Positions 34,036 through 42,053 of a DNA stretch of 64,000 nucleotides are shown here, in pieces. Location of the stretch: NCBI RefSeq assembly GCF_000755145.1, contig NZ_CP009228.1, positions 1,845,694 to 1,909,693 of the forward strand, read 5' to 3'. Made by a program: the position numbers and the translations under genes. Source of the DNA: Treponema putidum (GTDB taxonomy: Bacteria > Spirochaetota > Spirochaetia > Treponematales > Treponemataceae). The notes under the pieces are model-generated. The model did no database searches. It saw only the letters and a list, made by a program, of their open reading frames with translations, and was not told the origin of the DNA. The stretch's first letter is position 1. Each line of letters starts with the position of its first letter.

Positions 34036-35427
34036 ATGATATTAAAGCAAAGGCAGCAGCAGATTCTATCTCAAAAGATGGTGATGAACCAGCAGATGTT
34101 AAATGCTGTTGCCCTGCTTAATTTATCGAGCGAAGAACTTCAGGAAGAGGTAATAAAAGAAGTAAAGCGGAATCCGGCTCTTGTTTTTAAAACCTCTTCC
34201 CGAGTGAGTGCCGCCTCCGCTGAAGAGGGGGATAAGCATCAAAGTTTTTTGGAGAGCATCGAAGATGATTCCCGCAAAACCCTTCAAGCTCATCTGATTG
34301 AACAAGCCGGAGAATCTATTACGGATGAATATGTTCTAGATGCTGCAATGCTCATCATCCAAAATTTAGACCGAAACGGTTTTTATTGGGTTCCTCTTGA
34401 AGAACTCTTTGCAGACATGCTTTCCGAAAAAAAAATAAAACATACTGAAATAAAAAAAGCCCTCAATATAGTCAGACGGCTTGAACCGATAGGCTGTGCC
34501 TGTACCGGTATTAAAGAATCTCTTATTGTGCAGGCCGGAATACTTTGCGAGTCTCCCAAAACACACGAAATCCTTGATATCTATAAAAACATACATTCTC
34601 TTTGTGTAAAGATAATAAAAGAACACTACGAAGTTCTTGTCTTTGTTTCCGATTTAAAACTTTTTATAAAAAAACTTGCTCAAAAAAAAATCGTTATAGA
34701 TATGGAAACGGCGGAAGAACTTGCAGAGCTGATAAACTCCTTAAACCCTAAGCCGGGACTTGCCTATTCACGCGAAGCCGTAGATGAAAAATTTATTGTG
34801 CCGGTTGCCGAGATAAAACGGGAAGGAAACGAATTTAAGATTATAATAAATGATGAGGAAGTCCCTGCCTTGGAAATTTCTCCCGAATATGAAAGAATAA
34901 AAAACTCGGGTTCGCGGGAAGAAAAAAAAGAGGCGTCGGACTTTTTAAACAAGGCTTCTCTATTTATGAGTGTTCTTGCCTACCGCAATCAGACTATACT
35001 AAAAGTCTTAACTGCCATTGTACATTTTCAAGAGCCTTTTTTTTTAGGCCGCCCCTGCAAACCTTCTGTTGAAGTGGAGAGTGAAAAAATGCAGGCAGGG
35101 TATTTAAAGCCCTTAAAACAAATCGATATTGCAGAAATTGTGGGCTTAAGCCCTTCTACCGTTTCGAGAGTTTCAAACCAAAAGTATATAAGATGCGAGT
35201 GGGGCATCTTTGAAATTAAAGACCTATTTTCGCCGGAAGTAAGCGGCGGCCTTTCAAAAGATTATGTAGAAAAAGCAATAAGAGAAATTATCGAATCGGA
35301 TACTGAAAAAAAAACCGATGCTCGTATTTCTCAAATCTTAAAAGAAAGAGGAATCGATATCGCCGTAAGAACGGTAAATAAGTACCGCAAGGAAATAGGA
35401 CTTCCTTCATCGTATAACCGTAGTTGA
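34036..35427 (+). CDS. rpoN: RNA polymerase sigma-54 factor
   Basis: A 463-residue sigma-54. Region I is glutamine-rich (KQRQQQILSQKMVMNQQML). Core-binding and helix-turn-helix parts follow (DIAEIVGLSPSTVSRVSNQKYI), and the RpoN box is VRTVNKYRKEIGLPSS near the C-terminus. Sigma-54 recognises -24/-12 promoters and needs enhancer-binding ATPases; none is in this window, and I saw no convincing TGGCAC-N5-TTGC site. In spirochaetes sigma-54 commonly controls envelope and adaptation genes. Its leader folds unusually. Confidence 0.95.
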   Translation: MILKQRQQQILSQKMVMNQQMLNAVALLNLSSEELQEEVIKEVKRNPALVFKTSSRVSAASAEEGDKHQSFLESIEDDSRKTLQAHLIEQAGESITDEYVLDAAMLIIQNLDRNGFYWVPLEELFADMLSEKKIKHTEIKKALNIVRRLEPIGCACTGIKESLIVQAGILCESPKTHEILDIYKNIHSLCVKIIKEHYEVLVFVSDLKLFIKKLAQKKIVIDMETAEELAELINSLNPKPGLAYSREAVDEKFIVPVAEIKREGNEFKIIINDEEVPALEISPEYERIKNSGSREEKKEASDFLNKASLFMSVLAYRNQTILKVLTAIVHFQEPFFLGRPCKPSVEVESEKMQAGYLKPLKQIDIAEIVGLSPSTVSRVSNQKYIRCEWGIFEIKDLFSPEVSGGLSKDYVEKAIREIIESDTEKKTDARISQILKERGIDIAVRTVNKYRKEIGLPSSYNRS

Positions 35428-35452
35428 CATTTTTACCGAATTGCCGTATAAA
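35424..35452 (+). promoter_or_regulatory. promoter predicting a leaderless mRNA for the metallo-hydrolase
   Basis: Perfect TTGACA (35424-35429; its first T lies in the last codon region of rpoN), 17-base spacer, TATAAA (35447-35452). The ATG at 35459 is exactly seven bases beyond, at the expected +1. No ribosome binding site is present. Confidence 0.7.
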
Positions 35453-35458
35453 AAAGAT

Positions 35459-36100
35459 ATGGAAATTACGGAGATTTATACCGGCCCGCTTTTTGTAAAG
35501 ACTTGGGCTCTTCCCTTGGATAAAAAGACGGTTCTTCTCGTTGATCCGGGCGGCACGGATGAGGAATTGATGGAATACCTAAAAAGCAAAAATGCCGAAA
35601 GACTTGAAATTATGCTGACCCACGGGCATTTTGACCATGTGGGCGGCGTGCCCTGCCTTATGCTGAAATATCCCGATTCTTCTTTATGGATTCATCCTGC
35701 AGATGCGGACTATCTGGGTAAAAACGGAAAAGAAAAGCATATTGCATGTTTTAGCCAAATCCGTGCAGAGCGGTATATAAAAGCTATGAAATACGATTTT
35801 CCCGATCCTACCGGTTTTTTAAATGACGGAGATATTGTAAACGGTTTTAAGGTTTTATATACTCCCGGGCATACCGAAGGTTCTGTTTGTTTTTGGAATG
35901 AGGAAGAAAAAGTGCTTTTTTCGGGGGATACCCTTTTTTACCGCTCCCACGGAAGAACCGACCTTTTGGGCGGAGACGATCAGAAGATGAAGGCCTCATT
36001 AAAATCCCTTTTAAACCTGCCGGATGACACTGCCGTTTATCCCGGGCACGGTTCCAATACCTCGATAGGTGCTGAAAGGGGCTGGATAGAAAAGATTTAG
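35459..36100 (+). CDS. metallo-beta-lactamase fold hydrolase (glyoxalase II-like)
   Basis: A 213-residue MBL-fold hydrolase. Metal ligands: LTHGHFDHVGG (HxHxDH), then YTPGHTEGSVCFW, FSGDTLFYRSHGRTDL and the last YPGHGSNT histidine, the order of hydroxyacylglutathione hydrolase-like enzymes. Substrate unknown. The ATG at 35459 is preferred to a TTG at 35441, because that codon lies inside the promoter spacer. It converges with amrS with 6 bases between stops. Confidence 0.92.
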   Translation: MEITEIYTGPLFVKTWALPLDKKTVLLVDPGGTDEELMEYLKSKNAERLEIMLTHGHFDHVGGVPCLMLKYPDSSLWIHPADADYLGKNGKEKHIACFSQIRAERYIKAMKYDFPDPTGFLNDGDIVNGFKVLYTPGHTEGSVCFWNEEEKVLFSGDTLFYRSHGRTDLLGGDDQKMKASLKSLLNLPDDTAVYPGHGSNTSIGAERGWIEKI

Positions 36101-36106
36101 AGAATC

Positions 36107-37000
36107 TTAAATATTCCCCGGATAAACATATTTTAAATTTCTTTGGGCTGTCTTACATAGGCGCCTGATTGTTTCAGGCCTTGTGGGGGCCTTATCCCTC
36201 ATCTTGTAGGCAGGGTAGAAGGCCGAGATATGAAGGGGTATATCCGGCCTTATTTTTGAAAGCATTTGGGAGAGGGCATCTATTTCATCGTCGCCGCTGT
36301 TATATCCTTCTATAACCAAGCAGGTAACTTCAAGATGAATTTCTGAGGCAGCTTTTTTTATAGTGTTTATTACAGGCTCTATTTTTCCTTTACAGACCTT
36401 GGTATAAAACTGCGGGGAAAATGACTTTAGATCGATATTCATCGCGTCAACCATAGGAAGAATTTTATATAAGGGTTCTTCTTCGATAAAGCCGTTTGTT
36501 ACAAGCACTGTTTTTAAATCTTTTTCTTTTGCAAGCGGGAGAACATCCTTTATATACTCATACCAAACCGTGGGCTCGTTATAAGTAAAAGCTATGCCGA
36601 TAGAGGGCGTTTTTAAAACAGCCCCAATCAGCTCCTCAGGACTGACCTCATCCCGATAATTGCTGGTTTTCTCCTCTATTTTTTTTGGAACGGAATGAAC
36701 AAGGGAGTGGTTTTGACAAAATAGGCAGTCAAAGTTACAGCCGAAGGTTCCTACCGAGAAGATATAGGATGAAGGATAAAAATGATATAGGGGCTTTTTT
36801 TCGATAGGGTCGAGAGCTGCTCCCAAAACCTTGCCGTAGTTTAAGCTATAAAGTTTTCCGCCTATGTTTTTGCGGCTAAGGCATCGGGAGCTTTGTCCTT
36901 CTTTTATAAGACATCTGTGAGGGCATAAAAGGCAGCGTATTTTATCGTCTTCTTTTTTTGAAAATGAAGGTTCGTTTTTCCAAAATTCCGCTTCTTTCAT
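36107..37000 (-). CDS. amrS: AmmeMemoRadiSam system radical SAM enzyme
   Basis: A 297-residue radical SAM protein with the CxxxCxxC cluster motif CNFDCLFCQNH near residue 94 and two further cysteines at the N-terminus (LLCPHRC). GKVLGAALDPIEKKPLYHFYPSS and AFTYNEPTVWYEY are signatures of the AmrS group, which often lies with AmrA/AmrB; neither is here. Reaction unknown. It starts inside the end of the long-frame tdh, overlapping 4 bases. Confidence 0.9.
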   Translation of the reverse strand: MKEAEFWKNEPSFSKKEDDKIRCLLCPHRCLIKEGQSSRCLSRKNIGGKLYSLNYGKVLGAALDPIEKKPLYHFYPSSYIFSVGTFGCNFDCLFCQNHSLVHSVPKKIEEKTSNYRDEVSPEELIGAVLKTPSIGIAFTYNEPTVWYEYIKDVLPLAKEKDLKTVLVTNGFIEEEPLYKILPMVDAMNIDLKSFSPQFYTKVCKGKIEPVINTIKKAASEIHLEVTCLVIEGYNSGDDEIDALSQMLSKIRPDIPLHISAFYPAYKMRDKAPTRPETIRRLCKTAQRNLKYVYPGNI

Positions 37001-38238
37001 AGCCCTCCTAAAGTCCTTTTAAAAAGATGCTCGAGCATCTCTATTGCGATGGATGTAAAACACATCCAACAATGTTTTTTATGACTTATAAAATTACTTT
37101 TTTTTGCGGCTGCCTTAGAAGGTTTGGCTGCCGGTTTGTTTGCATCTGCCTTGGGAGCTTTGCTTGAAGGCTTAGCAGGCTTCGCCTCCTTTGCAGACTT
37201 CGCCGGCTTTGCCGGCTTTTTAGCGGCGGGAGCCTTAGCTGTGCTTACCTTTACTGCAGAAGGTTTTGTATTAGGAAGCTCAATGCCGAGCTTTTCGCTC
37301 AATTTTTCAAGCATATCCTTTGTCATGCTTTCAAGGTTATACTTAGGCTTCCAACCCCATTCTTTTTTTGCACAAGAATCATCTAGGGAGTTAGGCCAAG
37401 AATCTGCTATGGCCTGACGTACCGGGTCTACATCATAGCTCATCTTAAATTTGGGAATATGCTTTTTGATTTCTGCAGCTATCGTTTCGGGTGCAAAGCT
37501 CATAGCCGTGATGTTAAATGCATTTCTGTGTTTTAATTTTGCAGGGTCTGCCTCAAGAAGTTTAAAGATAGCGTTTAAGGCATCGGGCATGTACATCATG
37601 TCCATAAGGGTTCCTTTTTTGATAAAGGAAGTATAGGCTCCTTGTTTTAAGGCCTCATAGTAGATATGAACTGCATAGTCGGTTGTTCCGCCGCCGGGGA
37701 GAGCTTCATAGGATATAAGACCGGGGAAGCGTACACCCCTTGTGTCTACACCGAATTTTTGATGGTAATAATCGCACAAAAGTTCTCCGGCAACCTTTGT
37801 AACACCGTACATTGAAGTAGGTCTCTGGATTGTATCCTGCGGAGTCTTATCGGCAGGGGTCGAAGGGCCGAAGGCTGCGATTGAGCTGGGCACAAAAAGA
37901 GAATATTTTTGTTCTCGTGAAAGTTCCAACATATTGTGTAAACCTGTAAGGTTAATCTGATAGGCTAATTGAGGATTTTTTTCTGCAACGGCTGAAAGAA
38001 GGGCTGCAAGGTGGATGATTGTGTTGACCTTATATTTTTTGCAAACCTCAAGAGTTTTTTTGCCGTCAAGGACATCGAGCTTTTCAAAGGGACCGCTTCC
38101 AATAACCTTGGGTACATCTTTTTTTTCGATATCGGAAGCTATAACATTGTCGTTTCCGTACTCTTTTCTCAAAAACATAACCAATTCACTTCCGATCTGT
38201 CCGAGTGAACCGGTAACCAAAATTTTTCTTTTAGTCAT
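36997..38238 (-). CDS. tdh: SDR-type L-threonine 3-dehydrogenase with a Lys/Ala/Pro-rich tail (likely ends at 37094)
   Basis: A 413-codon frame. Residues 1-317 are an extended short-chain dehydrogenase with TGSLGQIGSE (NAD binding), SMYGVTKVAGE (YxxxK catalytic pair) and VRFPGLISYEA, as in threonine dehydrogenases that turn threonine into 2-amino-3-ketobutyrate, feeding glycine. Residues 318-380 form a basic histone-H1-like tail (KAPAAKKPAKPAKSAKEAKP). The final 33 residues continue through a terminator hairpin; one extra A in the A8 run at 37098-37105 would end the protein at AAAKKK with stop 37094-37096. GGAG precedes the ATG. Confidence 0.85.
   Translation of the reverse strand: MTKRKILVTGSLGQIGSELVMFLRKEYGNDNVIASDIEKKDVPKVIGSGPFEKLDVLDGKKTLEVCKKYKVNTIIHLAALLSAVAEKNPQLAYQINLTGLHNMLELSREQKYSLFVPSSIAAFGPSTPADKTPQDTIQRPTSMYGVTKVAGELLCDYYHQKFGVDTRGVRFPGLISYEALPGGGTTDYAVHIYYEALKQGAYTSFIKKGTLMDMMYMPDALNAIFKLLEADPAKLKHRNAFNITAMSFAPETIAAEIKKHIPKFKMSYDVDPVRQAIADSWPNSLDDSCAKKEWGWKPKYNLESMTKDMLEKLSEKLGIELPNTKPSAVKVSTAKAPAAKKPAKPAKSAKEAKPAKPSSKAPKADANKPAAKPSKAAAKKSNFISHKKHCWMCFTSIAIEMLEHLFKRTLGGL
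37021..37040 (-). terminator. rho-independent terminator behind tdh
   Basis: On the minus strand AGATGC-TCGA-GCATCT is followed by TTTTT. It lies inside the 33-codon read-through tail of tdh and marks that stretch as intergenic. A second stem (TGGATGT with ACATCCA, 37050-37068) precedes it. Confidence 0.65.
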
Positions 38239-38318
38239 ACTATCTCCTTTTTTTTGCAGTATGTATTTCTGCTAAAAAATCTATTTTTAATTTTACCATA
38301 TTTTTATTTTATGTGCTA

Positions 38319-38387
38319 GATGTTAATGACGTTGTTAATAACGATGTTAATGACGTTGTCAATGACTGTCAGTGACAGCCGCTGACA
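38319..38387. repeat. 17-bp direct repeat and nested palindromes upstream of tdh / downstream of BCCT gene
   Basis: GATGTTAATGACGTTGT occurs at 38319-38335 and 38343-38359 (24-bp spacing). It is followed by CTGTCAGTGACAG (38366-38378) and CCGCTGACAG; TGACAG resembles the repeat unit at 52.4 kb. No open frame was seen here. Confidence 0.6.
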
Positions 38388-38406
38388 GGTGTACATTCTT
38401 AGTAAA

Positions 38407-39975
38407 TTACTTATATCCTCCGTTATGTTTTAGTTCCTTAAAAAGACTTATGACTATCAAGATTATTATAATTCCTAAAGGAAAGGCTGCTATAATTGAA
38501 AGGCTTTGCAGCTGATTTAAATTTGTTCCCACAAGGATTAAGGCTGCAGGAAGCATGACAAAGACTACAGCCCAAAAAGCTCTTAAGCCTTTTTTAGGTT
38601 CCGAATGTTTTTCAAGATTCTTTTGAGAATAGGAGGCTATTACCAAGGTAATTGCATCAAAGGTACTCGAATAAAAAGCTATCATTGTAATTATCAAAAT
38701 ACCCAAAACAATTTTTGCATAAGGAAGGGTGTTAAGAATTTGTAAGATAACCTGAGAAGGATCCGTTTCCTTTATTGCGGAAGCAGCGTCAAATATTCCG
38801 TGAGTCTGTAAATGAAGTCCGTAATTTCCAAGAATTATAAAAGAACAATAAGTTCCTGCTATGCCGCAGATAAGCCCGCCTATTATAGTATTTTTTATTG
38901 TACGGCCTTCCGAAATTTTTCCTATAAAGAAAGGAGTTGCAACAAACCATGCTATCCAATAGGCCCAGTAAAATATTGTCCATTTTTGAGGGAATCCCGA
39001 TCCGCCGTCACCCGAAATACGCAATGGGTCCATCCATGTGGACATACCGAAAAAGTTTTGAATAACCTTTCCGATTCCGGTTATACTGGTTTCAATTATA
39101 TATATTTTAGGAGAGGCTATAAAGACAAATCCTAGAAGAACACAAAAGGAGATAACCGAAACCTTTGCAAGCTGAGAAATACCCTTTAACCCCAATAAGA
39201 CAGCAGCTGTGTAGACGGCCGCTATTATGAGAAGAATAGAAAGGGTCAAAATCTTCCCTTGAGGAATTCCAAAAATAGTAGAAACAGCCAAGGATAAAAG
39301 AGGTGTCGCAAGGGAAAAGGTTGTAGCAGTTCCTGCCAATAAACCTATTACCGAAAAAACATCTATCATCTTTCCTATAGGGCCGTCAATCTTATTCCCG
39401 AAAATAGGGCGACAACTTTCTGACAGCTTTTGTTTTGTTCTTCCCTTTACGTGGAGCATATAAGCAAAGGCTACGGCAGGCACTATATGAAAAGCCCACG
39501 GCGTTATGCCCCAATGGAATAGAGGATAGGCGGCTGCCCAATCCTGCCTTTCTGCAAGCGAAAGAGCCGATAGACCGAAAGGGCTTTCACCGAAATAATA
39601 GGCCCATTCTATTAAAGACCAGTAAAGAATATCGGCTGCCATAGTCGAGGTAAAAATCATAGAGCCCCATGTAAAATTTCCGTAACGTGGTTTTTCAAGG
39701 TTACCCAGTTTTACGGTACCGAAACGGGAAAAGGCTAAACCTATAGCAGTAAAAACAAGGCCCAAGCCTAGCAAAATATAGAAAAAGCCCAGTTTGTTTA
39801 CAAAAACATACCAAAGGGCATCAACAACCTTCATCGATTGCGCCGGGAAAAAGAGAATCAACCCCGTCAAACATATTATCGCCGCCAGCGGTAATACTGT
39901 TATAAGCCAGTCAATCTCATTTTTGTCTTTTAATTCAAGTTCCTTTACGCCTAATTCATTTTCAGTGTTCATCAT
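38407..39975 (-). CDS. BCCT family transporter (choline/betaine-type)
   Basis: A 522-residue transporter with 12 predicted spans. The BCCT tryptophan-rich segment is present in WGSMIFTSTMAADILYWSLIEWAYYFG and WTIFYWAYWIAWFVATPFFIGKISEGRT. BCCT proteins import choline, betaine or carnitine by H+ or Na+ coupling. It starts at an ATG sharing one base with the licCA stop (TGATG; GGAG 9 bases upstream), so the two are coupled and choline is the expected substrate. A TTG one codon earlier would also fit. Confidence 0.92.
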   Translation of the reverse strand: MMNTENELGVKELELKDKNEIDWLITVLPLAAIICLTGLILFFPAQSMKVVDALWYVFVNKLGFFYILLGLGLVFTAIGLAFSRFGTVKLGNLEKPRYGNFTWGSMIFTSTMAADILYWSLIEWAYYFGESPFGLSALSLAERQDWAAAYPLFHWGITPWAFHIVPAVAFAYMLHVKGRTKQKLSESCRPIFGNKIDGPIGKMIDVFSVIGLLAGTATTFSLATPLLSLAVSTIFGIPQGKILTLSILLIIAAVYTAAVLLGLKGISQLAKVSVISFCVLLGFVFIASPKIYIIETSITGIGKVIQNFFGMSTWMDPLRISGDGGSGFPQKWTIFYWAYWIAWFVATPFFIGKISEGRTIKNTIIGGLICGIAGTYCSFIILGNYGLHLQTHGIFDAASAIKETDPSQVILQILNTLPYAKIVLGILIITMIAFYSSTFDAITLVIASYSQKNLEKHSEPKKGLRAFWAVVFVMLPAALILVGTNLNQLQSLSIIAAFPLGIIIILIVISLFKELKHNGGYK

Positions 39976-41759
39976 CAATTATCTCCTACTATAATCTTTA
40001 CCCTTTTATAATAATCCTTTGCATACCGGTACATTTTTAAACCGTAATCTCCAAAACTCACGCCCAAAGCCTCTTTATAACAAGTCCAAAGAGCCCATAA
40101 AAAACCCGAAAGAGCAACATAACAATAGATACGAAGCCTTTCACCTTTTTCAGGTTTTCTTTGAAAATAAAGCTCCATCAAATTTTCAAGTTCTGTATTG
40201 TCATAGTAGGCATAAATAGCAAACATTGCTATATCGATCAGGGGATCGCACATAGCCGCATATTCCCAATCGATTAAATGCACATCATCGCCGCTGATTA
40301 TAAAATTATCCGGCACAAGATCTATATGACTTAAAACATGGGGCTTTTCCGTATTTTCAATCAATTCTAAAAGTTCGTTCATTAAATTTCTAATCTCATT
40401 ATAGTCATGATATAAAATACCGTTTTTTTCATTTGCAATTTTTTCGTAATAATTTATACGCTCACGTAAAGTAAAGGAGTGGCCGACCTTTAAGCCGGAC
40501 TCATGGAGGCGGCGGGCAACTGCCATACATTTTTTTAAATCTTCAAGATTGCGGGCATCCGCAGTATGAGAGTTGGGAATAAACTTGCTGATCTTTACAC
40601 CTTTTTCAGGATCAAAATAAATAATGGAATCGCTTAAATTTAAAGGAGAAACAGCCTTATAAACTTCATATTCTTCCTTTCTGTTAATAAGAGCTTGAGT
40701 ACCTTCTCCCGGTATTCTAAAAATATATTCTTCGCCTTCAAATTCAAACAAAAACGATTTATTTGTCATCCCGAATTTTAGAGGTTTTAAATTTGTAATG
40801 CTGTGCTCGGGTCTTTTAAATACTTGTGAAATAAGTTCAAGCCATTTATCATGGGATGAAAGAAGATAGGAAGAGTCAAAAAGCCGGATATCATCGAGAG
40901 ATTCAAATTCATATACCTGATGTTCCCTCTGCTTATTTGCAAACATTGTAAGCTCTTTTATGTTCCGCATGTAAACATCTTCCCAATACCAATCGTCCGT
41001 ATCGTCTCGTTTATAGGCTTGTTCAATCATCGGAACTATCTTATCCGAAAACCCTTTTGAAAAATAAACAGGGCCGTACATAACCCAGCCGTTTTTTCCG
41101 CCCACTTTCACACTCATAATTTTATCGTGAAGACCTAACTTTAATATCCATTCTTTCGTCTTGCCGGTTACCTTAACGGAAGAATACCAGGAATCATATT
41201 CATGGGAATGATACATGTTTTCCCTAAGCCAATTATCGCTTGAAAGAATATAGGTATTTTTAAGTTCGTCTCTTACGTGATAAAGAGTCGAAAGATTGTT
41301 TTTGTTTTTAAAATCCGGATTATACACAAGCTTTACATCGTACTTATCTATAAGATATTCAAAGGTTTCTTTTAAGTAACCCACAACTATTGTTATATCA
41401 TTAATACCGGCAGCCTTTAACTGTTCAATCTGCCTTTCTATCATCCTTTCGCCGAATACTTCCAACAAACCCTTAGGAGTTGCATAGGTTAAAGGGACAA
41501 AACGTGAACCGAAACCGGCAGCCATAATGATTGCATTATCCACCTTACATTCATCAAAAGCCTTTAAAGCCTTTTCCGTAAGCCTCTTTTTTCCAAAAGC
41601 CGAAATACCTTCGGTATGCAAAAAACCGTCATGTTCCATATCTAATAAAATTTTATTCACATAGGCCAAGGATATCTTTATTTTTTTTGCAATATTTCTT
41701 TGCGAAATATCCTTATCTTTTTGCATCAGCTCAATAATTTGAAAATATCTTTTTTTCAT
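39975..41759 (-). CDS. licCA: HTH-cytidylyltransferase-choline kinase fusion (LicCA)
   Basis: A 594-residue three-part protein. Residues 1-60: winged-helix-like HTH (DISQRNIAKKIKISLAYVNKILLDM). About 70-300: nucleotidyltransferase with IIMAAGFGSRFVPLTYATPKG, the CTP:phosphocholine cytidylyltransferase (LicC) type. About 330-594: aminoglycoside-phosphotransferase-like choline kinase (LicA) with HIDLVPDNFII and HLIDWEYAAMCDPLID. Together they turn choline to CDP-choline for phosphatidylcholine or surface phosphocholine. Start at 41759 follows a consensus promoter almost directly and has no ribosome binding site. Operon with the BCCT transporter. Confidence 0.92.
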   Translation of the reverse strand: MKKRYFQIIELMQKDKDISQRNIAKKIKISLAYVNKILLDMEHDGFLHTEGISAFGKKRLTEKALKAFDECKVDNAIIMAAGFGSRFVPLTYATPKGLLEVFGERMIERQIEQLKAAGINDITIVVGYLKETFEYLIDKYDVKLVYNPDFKNKNNLSTLYHVRDELKNTYILSSDNWLRENMYHSHEYDSWYSSVKVTGKTKEWILKLGLHDKIMSVKVGGKNGWVMYGPVYFSKGFSDKIVPMIEQAYKRDDTDDWYWEDVYMRNIKELTMFANKQREHQVYEFESLDDIRLFDSSYLLSSHDKWLELISQVFKRPEHSITNLKPLKFGMTNKSFLFEFEGEEYIFRIPGEGTQALINRKEEYEVYKAVSPLNLSDSIIYFDPEKGVKISKFIPNSHTADARNLEDLKKCMAVARRLHESGLKVGHSFTLRERINYYEKIANEKNGILYHDYNEIRNLMNELLELIENTEKPHVLSHIDLVPDNFIISGDDVHLIDWEYAAMCDPLIDIAMFAIYAYYDNTELENLMELYFQRKPEKGERLRIYCYVALSGFLWALWTCYKEALGVSFGDYGLKMYRYAKDYYKRVKIIVGDN

Positions 41760-41769
41760 AGACAAGTAT

Positions 41770-41797
41770 ATTATACAAAAACAATGTTCAAAGTCAA
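41770..41797 (-). promoter_or_regulatory. sigma70-type promoter of licCA
   Basis: On the minus strand TTGACT (41797-41792), 16-base spacer and perfect TATAAT (41775-41770). Predicted start is near 41763, about four bases before the ATG at 41759. Confidence 0.8.
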
Positions 41798-41844
41798 GAC
41801 TTTTTATATAAAAAAGTGAACACTGCAAGTGAGTTTAAGGTAGA

Positions 41845-41870
41845 CCTCTAAAAGCTTAGTTTTTTAGAGG
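41845..41870. terminator. dispersed hairpin copy, possible terminator
   Basis: CCTCTAAAA (41845-41853) pairs with TTTTAGAGG (41862-41870). The core is almost identical to the hairpin at 26786-26819. It lies between divergent genes, so a termination role is unclear. Confidence 0.5.
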
Positions 41871-41944
41871 CTCCATTTTGTGAATTCACGTAAATCCATC
41901 TTGTTAATTTACATAAAAATAGAAAATTTTTCGTTATAAATATC

Positions 41945-41974
41945 TTGACAATATAATAGTTTTGATTGTATAGT
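41945..41974 (+). promoter_or_regulatory. sigma70-type promoter of agcS
   Basis: Perfect TTGACA (41945-41950), 18-base spacer, TATAGT (41969-41974). The leader of about 73 bases contains a CTGATTT/AAATCAG stem (from 41984) and AAAAGGAG; no glycine-riboswitch consensus was recognised. Confidence 0.65.
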
Positions 41975-42053
41975 TAAGTTGTTCTGATTTGACGCTTGTA
42001 GGCTTAAATCAGTAACAATATCGCTATATGCGTAAAAGGAGTTTAATTGCACT

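Noticed and set aside
37124-37417. Plus-strand frame rich in Ala, Gly and Phe opposite tdh
   Set aside because: It is the complement of the Lys/Ala/Pro-rich tail codons of tdh, a compositional shadow without a ribosome binding site.
41981-42053. Glycine riboswitch before the AgcS symporter
   Set aside because: The leader is only about 73 bases and shows one simple stem; no glycine aptamer consensus was recognised.
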